From: Flaccisagitta enflata
Lineage: Eukaryota; Chaetognatha; Sagittoidea; Aphragmophora
NCBI GenBank assembly: GCA_965153355.1
Contig: OZ231128.1
Span: 44,826,001-44,890,000 of the forward strand
Direction of reading: 5' to 3'
DNA length: 64,000 nt
The notes beneath the pieces are model-generated. The model searched no databases. It was not told the origin of the DNA and was given only the letters and a program-made list of their open reading frames with translations. Both the position numbers and the translations under genes were made by a program. Every line of letters begins with the position of its first letter. Within the stretch, counting starts at the first letter, position 1. Of the stretch, positions 24,470 through 34,372 are shown in pieces.

Positions 24470-25310
24470 GAAGTCAGTCTTTGACTTTTTGACATATTCC
24501 AGATTAACATGGTTTTTATTTTCTTATTCGAAAGCTATAGATCTCATCTGGCTGATTGGGGCTTCGAATGAAATTGATAGAGTACTATCTAGGAAAAAAG
24601 TATATCTACAACTGAAAATATGTATCATCTATTGAAAAATACTACTCATTAATAAATTGACCTCCTGACCCTAGTTTGGTCGCATTCAAAAATTTTTGAA
24701 CAAATCTTTAGAATGAGACCAATCTGGTTATCATAACTTGATTAGTTAACAAACAGCATCTACCCAAAGTTGATGCAACTTTCCCAGTGTAGATATACTT
24801 TTTTCCTAGGTAGTAGATAAATTTGATCATTCTCTTTCATTTTGTGCAAAGCAGAATGTTCTATGACGAGTATTTTTTTTTAGTTAAGAATTTTCAATCT
24901 TTTTTTACAAAAACTTCTTGATTGAATTTTTTTCTGATTTTAAGTAATATCAATGAAGGAGTACATTGTTGCATGTGTAAGCATGCAAACACAAGAAATG
25001 TGTATATGAGCATAGCTGCTTGTCTGAGGCTTTCCAGCATTTTAGCTTATTTAGCTCATTTAGCTCAATCTTTTTTTCTTGTTTAAATGCAATAAAAAAA
25101 GATTTATTGATACATGTTTTAGCATGCAAATACAAGAAAACATGTATATGAGCATAGGAGGGTGCTTTCCTGTATTTAAGCTTATTTAGCTCATTCAGCT
25201 TATTCAGCTTAATATTTAATTTTCCTGATTTGAATGTGATCAAAAAAAATATATGGATGCATATTTGAGAGTGTGAGGGTGCTCATTAAGCTCATTCAGC
25301 TCGGTCCATT
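24470..25310. repeat. Inverted-repeat arm B (pairs with 19373-20006)
   Basis: Reverse-complement matches to arm A include GACTTTTTGACATATTCCAG, CATTCTCTTTCATTTTGTGC, GAGCATAGCTGCTTG and TTTAGCTCATTTAGCTCA. A nested hairpin (CTAGGAAAAAAGTATATC...GATATACTTTTTTCCTAG, 24588-24812) is an insertion relative to arm A. The TTAGCTCATT block is itself repeated about three times. Confidence 0.7.
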
Positions 25311-25404
25311 TTTTTAACTATTATACAAACACAAAAATACAGATACAAAAACAGAAAATTTTGCAGTAACTGAAAACAAAGGTTTAGTGGGGGGCAGCCA
25401 ACGC

Positions 25405-25584
25405 TTAGGTCTTTTTTCCACATGGCGAAAGCTGCAATTGCTGGTATATTTGCTGTGAATGACCAGCGGTTTTGCAATTGCTGTCACATTTGTTGTTGTC
25501 CTCATCCTCGTTATTCCTGTTGTTGTCATCATTGTTGTCAGTGTCAATGTAGTTGAATGAGGTGTATTTTTCTAAGATAATATT
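25405..25584 (-). CDS. Exon-like open frame, 59 residues, antisense in XKR intron
   Basis: On the - strand a polypyrimidine acceptor (TTCTTCTATTTAG) is followed immediately by an open frame from 25584 to TAA at 25405. The frame encodes an Asn/Asp/Glu-rich segment, a CDSNC pair and a Gln-rich tail ending PCGKKT. Without an upstream exon this is only a candidate terminal exon. The + strand over the same place gives a Cys-rich frame from 25424, so repeat-derived triplets could explain both. Confidence 0.3.
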   Translation of the reverse strand, partial: NIILEKYTSFNYIDTDNNDDNNRNNEDEDNNKCDSNCKTAGHSQQIYQQLQLSPCGKKT

Positions 25585-25883
25585 CTAAATAGAAGAAATA
25601 TGACACATTTAGTAAAAAGTATATACCTGAGGAATTTTGATAGCGTTTCAAAAAAACATATTTCAGGTATGTATGAGTATGTAATGGAAGCTTATATAAA
25701 TGTCCGTATTTTTTTCAGATTTTCTTTAAAGTTTAATATTTCTTATTTGGATAATTGTATGAGTTTTATATAGGAGGAATTGTTGCACACATCACATCAG
25801 TAGCATCTGTTTTGGTTCTAATGGAAGTGATATTACATGTCATCAATTAAACACGACCCTGATGTTTTTTTTTTCTTTTTTAG

Positions 25884-26934
25884 ATTAAAAGTTGTCATTT
25901 CCTTGTTGAAAATATGCGAAGTGGCGTCGGAATCCGTTCCTCAGATGGCAACGCAGTGGTTAGCTGTTTGCGCGGAACAGTATTGGGCCCCAAAAGGTGA
26001 ATTCAGCATGAGCGCTATCCAGTGTCTCTCCATATCTACATCAACGATCACAATTGTTTTCTCAATTGTGAGTTACATCAGTCAAAATCGGCGTCGGCAG
26101 TGGGTTAAACCCGGATTTCCACCGGCGGCTACTCTTCTGCCATTAGGTTGCCTCACACTGGCAGCCATTCTATCCGGAACTATTTCATTTAGGTTGCAAG
26201 CGTTAGTATATGTTTTTTGGTTCTTGGGATTAGGAGTCGTACTAACTCCAGGTTCAATGTTGTTCACTATTATTGCTATTCTCATGCCATGCCACAGCGC
26301 GTGTTGTAATGAACGATGTTGTAGAGCCATTCGCACTTTAGTTCATCTTTGCCTTAGCGCTATCTTACCCGCAGCTATTTTCTACCATCTCATTAATCAT
26401 CGTATAACAATGTTTAATTTTATTTCCGAGTACGACATTGTTTATCAGTTTGTATTGATTATCATCTGCCTCATTGTCCATTTCCTCCTCGGAATCGTAG
26501 TATTCTCTGGCCTGAATTACGCCAAGTTGATTTCCCCAATCATTTTGGCTTTCGTTTCACTGGTGAAAAAAGTGGTCAACTGCTGCTGTTGCTGCCGTGA
26601 AGAGTGGCGAGTTGCCATCAACGAGATGCTCGATGATGTGGTGAAGGTAGAAAGTGAAAACCAGATGGAAGCAGTTGAGGAGCAGGAGCAGGGGCAGGAA
26701 TTGGGTGAAAAGGAGCAGAGGCCAGATTTGGGTGAAGAGGAGCCGAGACTGGATTTGGGTGAGGAGGAGCAGAGGCTAGATTTGGGTGAAGAGGAGCAGA
26801 GATTGGATTTGGGTGAGGAGGAGCAGAGACTGGATTTGGGTGAAGAGGAGCAGAGGCTGGATTTGGGTGAGGAGGAGCAGAGGCTGGATTTTGGTGGAGA
26901 GGAGCAAAGACAGGATTTGGGTGAGGAGGAGTAG
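25884..26934 (+). CDS. XK-related (XKR-like) membrane protein, C-terminal exon
   Basis: After the TTTTTTAG acceptor the frame reads LKVVISLLKICEVASESVPQ, matching the conserved K-x-x-E-x-x-x-E-S-x-P-Q signature of XK-related proteins. Further hydrophobic segments follow (around LSISTSTITIVFSIVSYIS, LLPLGCLTLAAILSGTI, ALVYVFWFLGLGVVLTPG, LVHLCLSAILPAAIFY, FVLIIICLIVHFLLGIVVF), then CCCCCREEW. The tail is a 10-residue repeat, consensus EEEQRLDLGE, about eight units, cut by TAG at 26932-26934. The family and membrane topology are clear. The acidic repeat tail is not part of the family core. The exon 1 junction is inferred from phase. Confidence 0.8.
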
Positions 26935-27150
26935 AGGCTGGATTTAGGTGAAGAGGAGCAGAGACTGGATTTGGGTGAAGAGGAGCAGGATCAGGATTTA
27001 GGTGAAAAGGAGCAGAGGCTAGATGTGGGTGAAGAGGAGCAGAGACTGGATTTGGGTGTAGGGGAGCAGAGGCAAGAGTTTTTGATGCATCCTTTGGAAA
27101 CGTCGGCGAGGTACCCCGTTGAAAAAAAGTTAGTGTCTGTTACCAAATAG
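26935..27150 (+). pseudogene. In-frame continuation of XKR tail beyond the TAG
   Basis: The same frame stays open for 71 more codons to TAG at 27148-27150. It carries about five further copies of the acidic 10-residue repeat, then a non-repeat end containing LMHPLETSARYPVEKK. The TAG at 26932 sits where other repeat units have CAG, a one-base change. Either the protein has been shortened recently, or the stop is polymorphic, read through, or a sequencing error. Confidence 0.6.
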
Positions 27151-27518
27151 CAGAATGACACTGCACCATTTATTGCGTATCACTAACTTGAATTTGAAAG
27201 AAAAAAAATTATGATTGGCGTTTTCACAATTATTCATACCGGATGTCATCAGAAACAAATTTTGAAAATGACAAAAATACAGTAACATCCAGTTACAACT
27301 AATCCATGAGTAACGGAAATCCGCCTATAAGGAACATCGAAATTTTGTCCATTTATATCAATTTCTTTTGATTCTATATTGGCAAGGATATTTGAAATCC
27401 GCCGAAAGTTTTTTTCATGTTTGCATCATTTTATTTGTAGTTATGCCCCATAATGCTTGCTGCTACTCATAAGACATAAGATAGCAGTTTGATTTGTCTA
27501 AAAGTAATACAGTCGAAC
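27151..27518. other. 3' flank of XKR gene, no distinct feature
   Basis: AT-rich. The phrase AAATCCGCCTATAAGGAAC near 27318 resembles the interior of pogo/Tigger-like copies. An AATAAA occurs only at 27595-27600, so the polyadenylation site is undecided. Confidence 0.4.
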
Positions 27519-27650
27519 CCCACCCTTACAGACCCGCTGCTAACTGTTTCTCCTAATTTTCTGTATTCGCTATAAAAGAATTCCAACTATAACAAATAAA
27601 ATTTGTCAGTCCCTAAAAATCCGCAAGAGCGGGATCTAACTGCACTTCGT
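27519..27650. mobile_element. Pogo/Tigger-like MITE fragment
   Basis: Begins TACAGTCGAACCCCACCCTT and ends near CCGCAAGAGCGGGATCTAACTG, imperfect inverted ends of the same style as 13528-13696. Confidence 0.4.
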
Positions 27651-27654
27651 CAAT

Positions 27655-27810
27655 GTTGCAATAATTGACTAATCTCATTGTGTCACTAATTGATGAATGT
27701 CACCGTGTCAATAATTGGAAAAAGTCATTGTGTCACTAATTGATTTTCCTCATTGTGTCACAAATTGATTATTGTCACTGTGTCACAAATTGATTATTGT
27801 CATTGTGTAG
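27655..27810. repeat. Minisatellite, CATTGTGTCACTAATTGATT type
   Basis: About five imperfect units of roughly 28-33 bp, each with a TGTCA(C/A)AATTGA core. Confidence 0.9.
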
Positions 27811-28332
27811 GACACAGGGTTGAACTGTTACGTCTCGTACATTCCAATTGAATAACATGGAAAACACTGTGGGCTATATAAGCAAAAACGTTCTAGGACC
27901 TTAAAGGGCACTTTTATGACCAAAATGAAGAAATCAAAAACGCCAAACCTAATCTTTAGACTTTATGTTTGATATTGACCAGCCATAGGATGATACCTTG
28001 ACGGGAAATAGGTGCCCACTATGTAATTGCCCGGACTGCTGTGGAAGCTGAGATGGTCAATTTTGTCAAAATTAAAAAAAGCAAAAAATGAAACAAATGA
28101 TGCTGGAATTGAAGGGTGATGGTTAGTATGTATAATACCAATCACAATTTTGGCTGATTTTTTAATTTGGGGGGGCTACAGCGCTCAAACATCGCCCGGT
28201 GAGGCTTATTCTGCCAAAAATGATAGGGTCAGTGGCCTCTTTTTTTTAAACCATAGTACACCCAAATATTAAGACAATATTATTAAAGAAATTTGAAGAA
28301 AGACTCTTAGGTTTTATAATCAGGTTTCTATA

Positions 28333-28846
28333 CAGTCAGTGGACAAAACAAAATAGGTAGAGAGCTTTGGTCCAACCTACTGTTATCAAACAGCAGGCTG
28401 TAAACAACAACTGGTTGTAAAAATTACAGTCGGCTGTCATGCTACAAAGTCGGCAAAAATCTAACTTTCACCAAATAGAATGAGATCTGCAAATTCATAA
28501 TCCTGGTGAAATTCTGACAAGTTTGATATGTCACAACCTATACTTTTATATGAAAATGAAATTTTTTTATCAATGTTTAATAAAGTTATAATGCAATGTT
28601 AAAAGATTATTTTTCATAAAAAGTGTTAAGTGTGACATGTTAAACTTCTCAGAATTTCATCAGTATAATGAATATGCTAGTCATGTTCTATTCTATTTAA
28701 GTTGGATTTTTGCCGACTTTGTAAGATGACAGCTGGCTGTAATTTTCACAACCAGTTGTTGTTTACAGCCTGCTGTTTAATAACAGTAGGTTGGATCAAA
28801 GCTAATAGAGTGAGCTCTCTACCTATTTTGTTTTGTCCACTGACTG
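28333..28846. mobile_element. F5 fold-back MITE
   Basis: The ends CAGTCAGTGGACAAAAC and GTTTTGTCCACTGACTG start arms that pair for over 130 bp (CAACCTACTGTTATCAAACA against TGTTTAATAACAGTAGGTTG). The flanks read TCTATA on the right and TTCTATA on the left, so a duplication of TA up to TCTATA is possible. Tc1/mariner-like by ends and flanks. Confidence 0.75.
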
Positions 28847-28939
28847 TCTATATGGGTACCTCTTATAGTTTTTGCGCAATACTACAAAATGTGATTTTTA
28901 AAAATCAATGTGTAATCCTATGGAAGGGGGAAGAGCAGA

Positions 28940-29144
28940 AACAAGGCCGGATACACGGCTACCGAAGTCGCGTGCGGGTGGGCAGGGGCCATATTAAAGG
29001 CCACTCCATCATTTGGGCAGGAGCAGTAAGGCCAAAGACCGCAAAAACCCAAAAAAAGTAAAGTGTGACGGACGGACGGACCGACGGACGGATGGACGGA
29101 CGGACGGACAAAGCGGGTTGTAGACTGTAGCACGCGACTAAAAA
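28940..29144 (-). mobile_element. PAL element, GTGC subfamily, intact
   Basis: Nearly identical in order and sequence to 18928-19143: AACAAGGCCGGATACACGG, AGTCGCGTGCGGG, TCATTTGGGCAGGAGCAGT, CCCAAAAAAAGTAAAGTGTG, a GGACGG tract, AAAGCGGGTTGTAG, and GTAGCACGCGACT followed by AAAAA. The inner palindrome arm is damaged (AGACTGTAG). Confidence 0.9.
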
Positions 29145-29603
29145 CAGTTTTATTTTTTCTTACCTATGTACACCAGGGACTTAAGGTAATTTCTTTTGGT
29201 AATTCTTACCTTTTGGTAATGGCCTACAAGGGACTGGTTTCCATTTTTGGGTACCTCTCACCATGTTGGACTTTGCTATTTTCCGTTTGTATTTGAGATT
29301 CAGCGATTCAGCGATTACTTCCTACTTCCGGTCAGGGTATCGTCCTATCGCTGGTTAATATCAAACCTGTGGTCTAAAGATTAGGTTTGGCGTTTTTGGT
29401 TTTTTCCATTTTTGGCATAAAAGTGCCCTCTGAGGTACTGAGAAAGGTAGGCCCACAGTGAAAAATTGACGAAAATATAAAGAAAATGTGAAATTGTGTT
29501 AAAGCAACATGGAAAATTGGGAAAAAATTGAAAGAAAAGTGCAAAATTCCCATTGGACAACATGGAAAATTTTCTCAAAGGCCCCCATATGCCCTCTGAG
29601 GAT
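29145..29603. other. Remainder of inverted-repeat arm and unassigned sequence
   Basis: Includes the right arm of the 27861 element and a short repeated ACATGGAAAATT motif at 29506 and 29560. Confidence 0.4.
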
Positions 29604-29752
29604 GTCTGGAATTCCTACAGGACATCTGCCCCTTGGGGTCGCTGCCCTGTTCTAACTCAACTTCTTCAGCTGATTACTCTAAGCACTGCTTAGTAGCTTA
29701 GTAAGCAGGGCATCGGGAAACGCTGATCATCTGTGATCCTTGGATGAGTAGT
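29604..29752 (+). mobile_element. F2 element, truncated
   Basis: CTACAGGACATCTGCCCCTTG and GGTCGCTGCCCTG (hairpin arm end) are followed by the asymmetric arm AGCAGGGCATCGGG...GCTGATCATCTGTGATCC. The other hairpin arm is missing. Confidence 0.55.
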
Positions 29753-29810
29753 TTATCACTGCCCCTGCCTTCCCGTAAGTGAGTTAGGCAGCCGTGTATC
29801 TGGCCTTGTT
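29753..29810 (+). mobile_element. PAL element, right end only
   Basis: CACTGCCCCTGCC...GCAGCCGTGTATCTGGCCTTGTT. It directly abuts the F2 fragment. Confidence 0.6.
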
Positions 29811-29833
29811 AAACTATGACGGAAAGACAAAAC

Positions 29834-30119
29834 AACAAGGTCATTAGACCCAAGTCGCGTGCCTCGTCACTTTCAAAAAAAGGCAGGCAGACAGACAGAC
29901 AAATGATTTTTTTTTTTCAAAAAGACTTTTAAATGGCTGTCTACTCCTCAAAGTTCCTTCTCTACCATTCAAAAAGATGAAAAACGCTTTAAAAAGCCTT
30001 TAAAACAGTTTTGTGACGGACCGACGGACCGACGGACCGACGGACTGACTGACCGACGGACCGACTGACGGACCGACCGAAAAGTGACTTAAAGAGTCAC
30101 GTAGCACGCGACTAAAAAC
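29834..30119 (-). mobile_element. PAL element, GTGC subfamily
   Basis: AACAAGGTCATTAGACCCAAGTCGCGTGC at one end. A CCGACGGACCGACGG tract and AGTCACGTAGCACGCGACT plus AAAAA are at the other. It carries an unrelated CAGACAGACAGAC stretch and A-rich interior. Confidence 0.75.
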
Positions 30120-30630
30120 AGAGCCAGGGAAAAAAATCGGTACATTGTTGACATAATGTTTAAAACTAAGGTGTTAATGAGTAATTTACTAATTAAAACA
30201 GGTTTTCCTGAAATAAGTAAGAGCTATCATTGAGTGAGACTAATTTAATGGAATATTAGGTTTTTTTAGTTATAACAAATTTTTACCGATTTCTGACTTT
30301 TTCAGTATTGTTCTTTTTTTTCCTCTTCTTCTTTTTTTGCATTACCGCCCCTGCTCCCTTTAGGCCCCATTCCACCCAGTAGGCGTCTGTGGGATATGAC
30401 TACGTTTATCATGTCATTACAGGTAAAAGAGTCGCACGGTATATTTGAATTAAATCAATAAATTGAAAATCAAATTGTATGTAAAAATAAAATCAAATTA
30501 AATTAGAAATCACTGATTAGATTAAATCAAGATTAGATCAAATTGAAAATCACTGATACTTGTACATTCTATTCTCTGCCCTCATGTGCCACGTGTTTCA
30601 TATTCAAAAGAATTTCAAATGATTTTCACG
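30120..30630. other. AT-rich sequence upstream of XKR fragment
   Basis: TTAAATCAA-type repeats lie near 30440-30550. No element ends. Confidence 0.4.
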
Positions 30631-30747
30631 ATGAAAACGACTTATTTGATTGCCCTCACGACATTGTGCTTTGTTGCCGCCTTCACTTTGGTGGACATCG
30701 GTGCCAACGTCTTATATATGCCTGCTTCATTTGCCAAGGCAGGATGA
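30631..30747 (+). pseudogene. XKR first-exon fragment (paralogue remnant)
   Basis: An ATG at 30631 opens 38 codons that align with the start of the XKR exon at 21165: hydrophobic segment with LIAL/LIAI, then AAFTLVDIGA against ATFTLVDIGT. Similarity ends soon after the DIG motif and a TGA follows at 30745. A shift into another frame would extend the peptide to 30809, so a frameshift is possible. No signature matching the second XKR exon was seen downstream. An inactive duplicate is the simplest reading. Confidence 0.65.
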
Positions 30748-30825
30748 ATTTCAGCGAATTGTATAAAGGTTCATGTCAGCTGTCCAAATTTGCAATACAT
30801 GAAAATTAGAGCATACTCCTTTTTG

Positions 30826-31272
30826 GGCAGCGGCCCCAAAGGGGTCGATGACCTATGCTTTCACACATATGGGGAATTTCCTCCTCCTCCTTCTCCTCCT
30901 TCTCCTTCGTACCCGCTCTCCCCCCAGCCTTCAGGCCCATATCTCAGCCTGGAGGCCCATATCCCAGCCTCGAGGCCCAAATCCCAGTCTTGAGGCCCAA
31001 AACCCACCCTCAAGGCCCAAATTCCAACCCTAAGGCCAAGATTCCTCTCTTTAGGGATATGGGCCTCCAGGTTGAGATATGGGCCTGGAGGCTGGGGGAG
31101 GGGGGATGCGGAGGAGAAGGAGGAGAACTAGGAGGAGAAAATTCCCCATATGTGTGAAATCATAGGTCATCGACCCCTTTGGGGCCGCTGCCCTGCTCCC
31201 CCCTCAACTTCAACCACAACCTACTTAAGCAGGGCACGGGTACCGCTGACCATCTAACGCTTTTGCGACTAT
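30826..31272 (-). mobile_element. F2 one-ended hairpin element
   Basis: Hairpin arms GGGCAGCGGCCCCAAAGGGG (30826) and CCCCTTTGGGGCCGCTGCCC (31175-31194) enclose a CTCCTCCTCC stretch and minisatellite of the AGGCCCATATCCCAGCCT type. The asymmetric arm (CTTAAGCAGGGCACGGGTAC...CCATCTAACGCTTTTGCGAC) follows. Same order as 12314-12840 but inverted. Confidence 0.75.
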
Positions 31273-31437
31273 TACACAAACAGTAGTTACTATTCATTAT
31301 AGAGATGAGACATAAGAATATCACTATGTTAAGGCTTGACTGTAACATTGATCATGAGAAATTAGTATTGCATAATACATTCCTTGATATGCCACCCTCC
31401 AAAAACCTGTCATAGTCCTCACAATTTCCGTTCACTA

Positions 31438-31712
31438 TTTAGTCGCGTGCCACGCGACTCTATGAGTCGCTATGTCGGTTGGTCAGTCTTTCGGTTGGTC
31501 GGTTGGTAGGTCACCGTTTGTTTTTTGGGCGTTTTTGAGCGTCTTTTGCGTTACTGCTCCAGTTTTTTGTCTTTTAGTCTTTTAGTCTTTTAGTCTTTTA
31601 GTCTTTTAGTCTTTTAGTCTTTTAGTCTTTTAGTCCTTTAGTCTTTTAGTCTTTTAGTCTGTTAGTCTTTTAGTGTTAAGTATAAAAAAGTGTTTGCGTC
31701 TCTGTTTGTCGC
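31438..31712 (+). mobile_element. PAL element, left part, with 8-bp minisatellite
   Basis: TTTAGTCGCGTGCCACGCGACT, a GTCGGTTGGTCAG tract, GCGTTACTGCTCC, then about 13 copies of CTTTTAGT (31566-31676). The right PAL terminus is missing before the next copy begins. Confidence 0.65.
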
Positions 31713-31713
31713 T

Positions 31714-31947
31714 CTTTTCAGTTGCGTGCACGCGAATCTACAGTCTACACCCCCCTTTGTCCGTCCGTCGTTGGTCAGTCGGTCGGTAGGTTGGTCGGTC
31801 GGTCCCCATTTTAATTTTTTTATCAATTTTATTTCTTTGAGGCATCTTAAGTCTTTTTAGGGTAAACTGAGTCATTCTAAGTCATTCTAAGTCATTTTAA
31901 GTCAATTTGTAAGTCTCGCACGCGACTTATAGGTGTTGGCCTTGTTT
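31714..31947 (+). mobile_element. PAL element with a paralogous empty site
   Basis: The left end TTTCAGTTGCGTGCACGCGAA, a GTCCGTCCGTCG tract, internal AAGTCATTCT repeats, CTCGCACGCGACTTATAGG and TGTTGGCCTTGTTT. The flanking sequence (GTGTTTGCGTCTCTGTTTGT on the left, ATTTTCTTTCTGTC on the right) occurs uninterrupted at 32457-32503. Confidence 0.85.
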
Positions 31948-32454
31948 ATTTTCTTTCTGTCACACAGAATGTGTGTGTGAAAGATAATTGATAGTATCAA
32001 TTGTAAACACGTAGAGTACAGATACCCGGAGAAATATGTGTATTCCAGTTTGACTAACGCTTCCATTTTCCAGTCGCAGTTTCCAGTATTAGTTGGCAAT
32101 CAAACCCATCAAATTGGAAGCAGTCGACAAGAATGTGATATAAGTGCTGATCATGCTATTTTTTAAAGTTTTTTTCCCAACGACCTTTGTAGTATGTACA
32201 GTAAATGGCTTAACCCCCGAAAGGCCACGAGACGCCCTACCAGTAGTAGCAAGAAGTCTCCTCATGCCTCATCCCGGATCTAACAAGACGACGGAATGAC
32301 GATGACGACGACGATGTTGACGATATGAACTAACTGATACAAAGCCTAGTCTGCGGAGGCAATAATTGGGAAGTTTGAAATGGATACAGTGATGGTCTCT
32401 CTATCCAGATGTCTGTTTTAATGGGTTTTTTTTTCTATCAATGGATGAATACTT
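31948..32454. other. Unique sequence including a dispersed duplicate
   Basis: 32013-32140 matches 18545-18690. GACGACGATG repeats lie near 32295-32320. No gene supported. Confidence 0.4.
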
Positions 32455-32520
32455 CAGTGTTTGCGTCTCTGTTTGTCGCTCTGTTTTTATTTTCTTTCTG
32501 TCGCACAGAATGTGTGTGTG
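32455..32520. repeat. Empty-site paralogue of the PAL insertion at 31714
   Basis: GTGTTTGCGTCTCTGTTTGT CGCTCT is followed directly by GTTTTTATTTTCTTTCTGTC. In the copy at 31690-31980 the same words are separated by a PAL element. Confidence 0.85.
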
Positions 32521-32522
32521 AC

Positions 32523-32834
<312 letters not shown>

Positions 32835-32955
32835 TCCCCCTACACATGAACATCCCATTCGCCTTCGTAAACTCGTTTCCGTTTTCCTCCTCCTTCACTT
32901 AATAATCTTTATCTTTCTGTATCGCGTATCCTCCTACTTGTCAGACCAAAACGCC

Positions 32956-33114
<159 letters not shown>

Positions 33115-33715
33115 GAGCTCGAGCATATATCATTTCATGCTTTATACTCTTATTAACAATTGCCGCGATCAAAGAGTGCAGTCATTACTTGAAATACTAG
33201 AAGTAATAAAATTGCAAACAAAATACTACACTAGAGGCGGAATTTACATTGCAATCAAAGCAACTGGATATTCCGGTGTGTTTGATTAACTCTTGGTATT
33301 CCACATCGTCACAACCAGCTATTTATCATACTTATTCCTCATTTCTTGTACAAAAGCGAATTTATTTTATATCACAGAGATGCTAATGGTCGTGAATGGA
33401 GGAAAAATGGGAGGGAAAAAAAGCGATATTGTCATATACAAAGCAGAGAGGAGAGGAAAGAAGAAGAAAAAACCAACTACTCGGGGCAGATCAGCCAACC
33501 AGCCCCCGCCTGGAAGCCTGGAACCAGATTGACCAAGTTGTATTCCGCCCTCTTCTCTTCTTCCTCCTACTCTTGTAATATTCAAGCCTCATCTCACTCC
33601 CTCTTTCTTTCTGTCTTCTTTTAATGGGTTGTTCAATGTTTCTTATTTTTTTCTTTTTCTTTCATTTTTATACTTTCTATCATTATCACTTACTTCTTTC
33701 CTCAATCTTTTCTCT
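33115..33715. other. Unassigned sequence
   Basis: Unique sequence with no supported gene. Confidence 0.4.
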
Positions 33716-33742
33716 CTTTCTTTCTTTTTGTCCTTCTATTAT

Positions 33743-33806
<64 letters not shown>

Positions 33807-33807
33807 T

Positions 33808-33854
<47 letters not shown>

Positions 33855-33900
33855 CTCTTTCTTTCTTTCTTTCTTTCTTTCTCTCTTTCTTTCTTACTTT
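33716..33900. repeat. (TTTC)n microsatellite
   Basis: About 40 TTTC units with rare variants. Confidence 0.97.
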
Positions 33901-33981
33901 CTTTCCATCTTTCAATCTTCCACTTCTTCAATTTTTCTTTTTCTTTCTCCTATCATTTCTCTATTTCACTCTTTTCTTCCT

Positions 33982-34160
33982 TTTTTAGTCGCGGACTAGC
34001 GACTCTATAAGAGGCTTTGTCCGTCCATCCGTCCGTCGGTCGGTCGGTCGGTCGGTTGGTTGGTTGTTCCGTGGTGATCGAGTTTGAAAGTGTGAAAACA
34101 CGCATTTCCGCCCCTGCCCACCCGTCCGCGACTGGTATTGGCCGTGTATCCGGCCTTGTT
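33982..34160 (+). mobile_element. PAL element, GGAC subfamily, next to TTTC arrays
   Basis: TTTTTTAGTCGCGGACTAGCGACT, CTATAAGAGGCTTTGTCC, a GTCGGTCGGTCGG tract, GCCCCTGCCCACCCGTCCGCGACT and GTATCCGGCCTTGTT. It is followed without gap by (TTTC)n and preceded by T-rich sequence and another TTTC array, as if inserted in one. Confidence 0.9.
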
Positions 34161-34224
<64 letters not shown>

Positions 34225-34228
34225 TCCT

Positions 34229-34264
<36 letters not shown>

Positions 34265-34266
34265 TC
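34161..34266. repeat. (TTTC)n microsatellite
   Basis: TTTC array starting at the PAL terminus. Confidence 0.97.
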
Positions 34267-34372
34267 AATTATTCATTCATCCCTTCATACAACACTGCAC
34301 TCAGTACTGTGCGTCAGTGTATTGGATTTTGTTGGTTTTTTAATAATAATCAAGAGTCTGTTATCTTTTTAG

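Larger units (their letters stand above)
21959..25883 (+). other. XKR intron (inferred), 3.9 kb, packed with repeats
   Basis: Bounded by GTTTGA at 21959 and a long T tract ending in TTTTTTAG at 25883. The phases agree (AG + A makes Arg). Inside are a 1.3-kb inverted-repeat element, two PAL copies, inverted arm B, and an exon-like frame on the opposite strand. Confidence 0.6.
27861..29466. mobile_element. Long inverted-repeat element hosting two other elements
   Basis: The outer arms pair through CACTGTGGGCT/AGGCCCACAGTG, AAGGGCACTTTTATG/CATAAAAGTGCCCT and AAAACGCCAAACCTAATCTT with its complement at 29382-29401. Inside are the F5 MITE (28333-28846) and a PAL copy (28940-29144). Without them the element would be about 0.9 kb. 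Non-coding. Confidence 0.6.
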
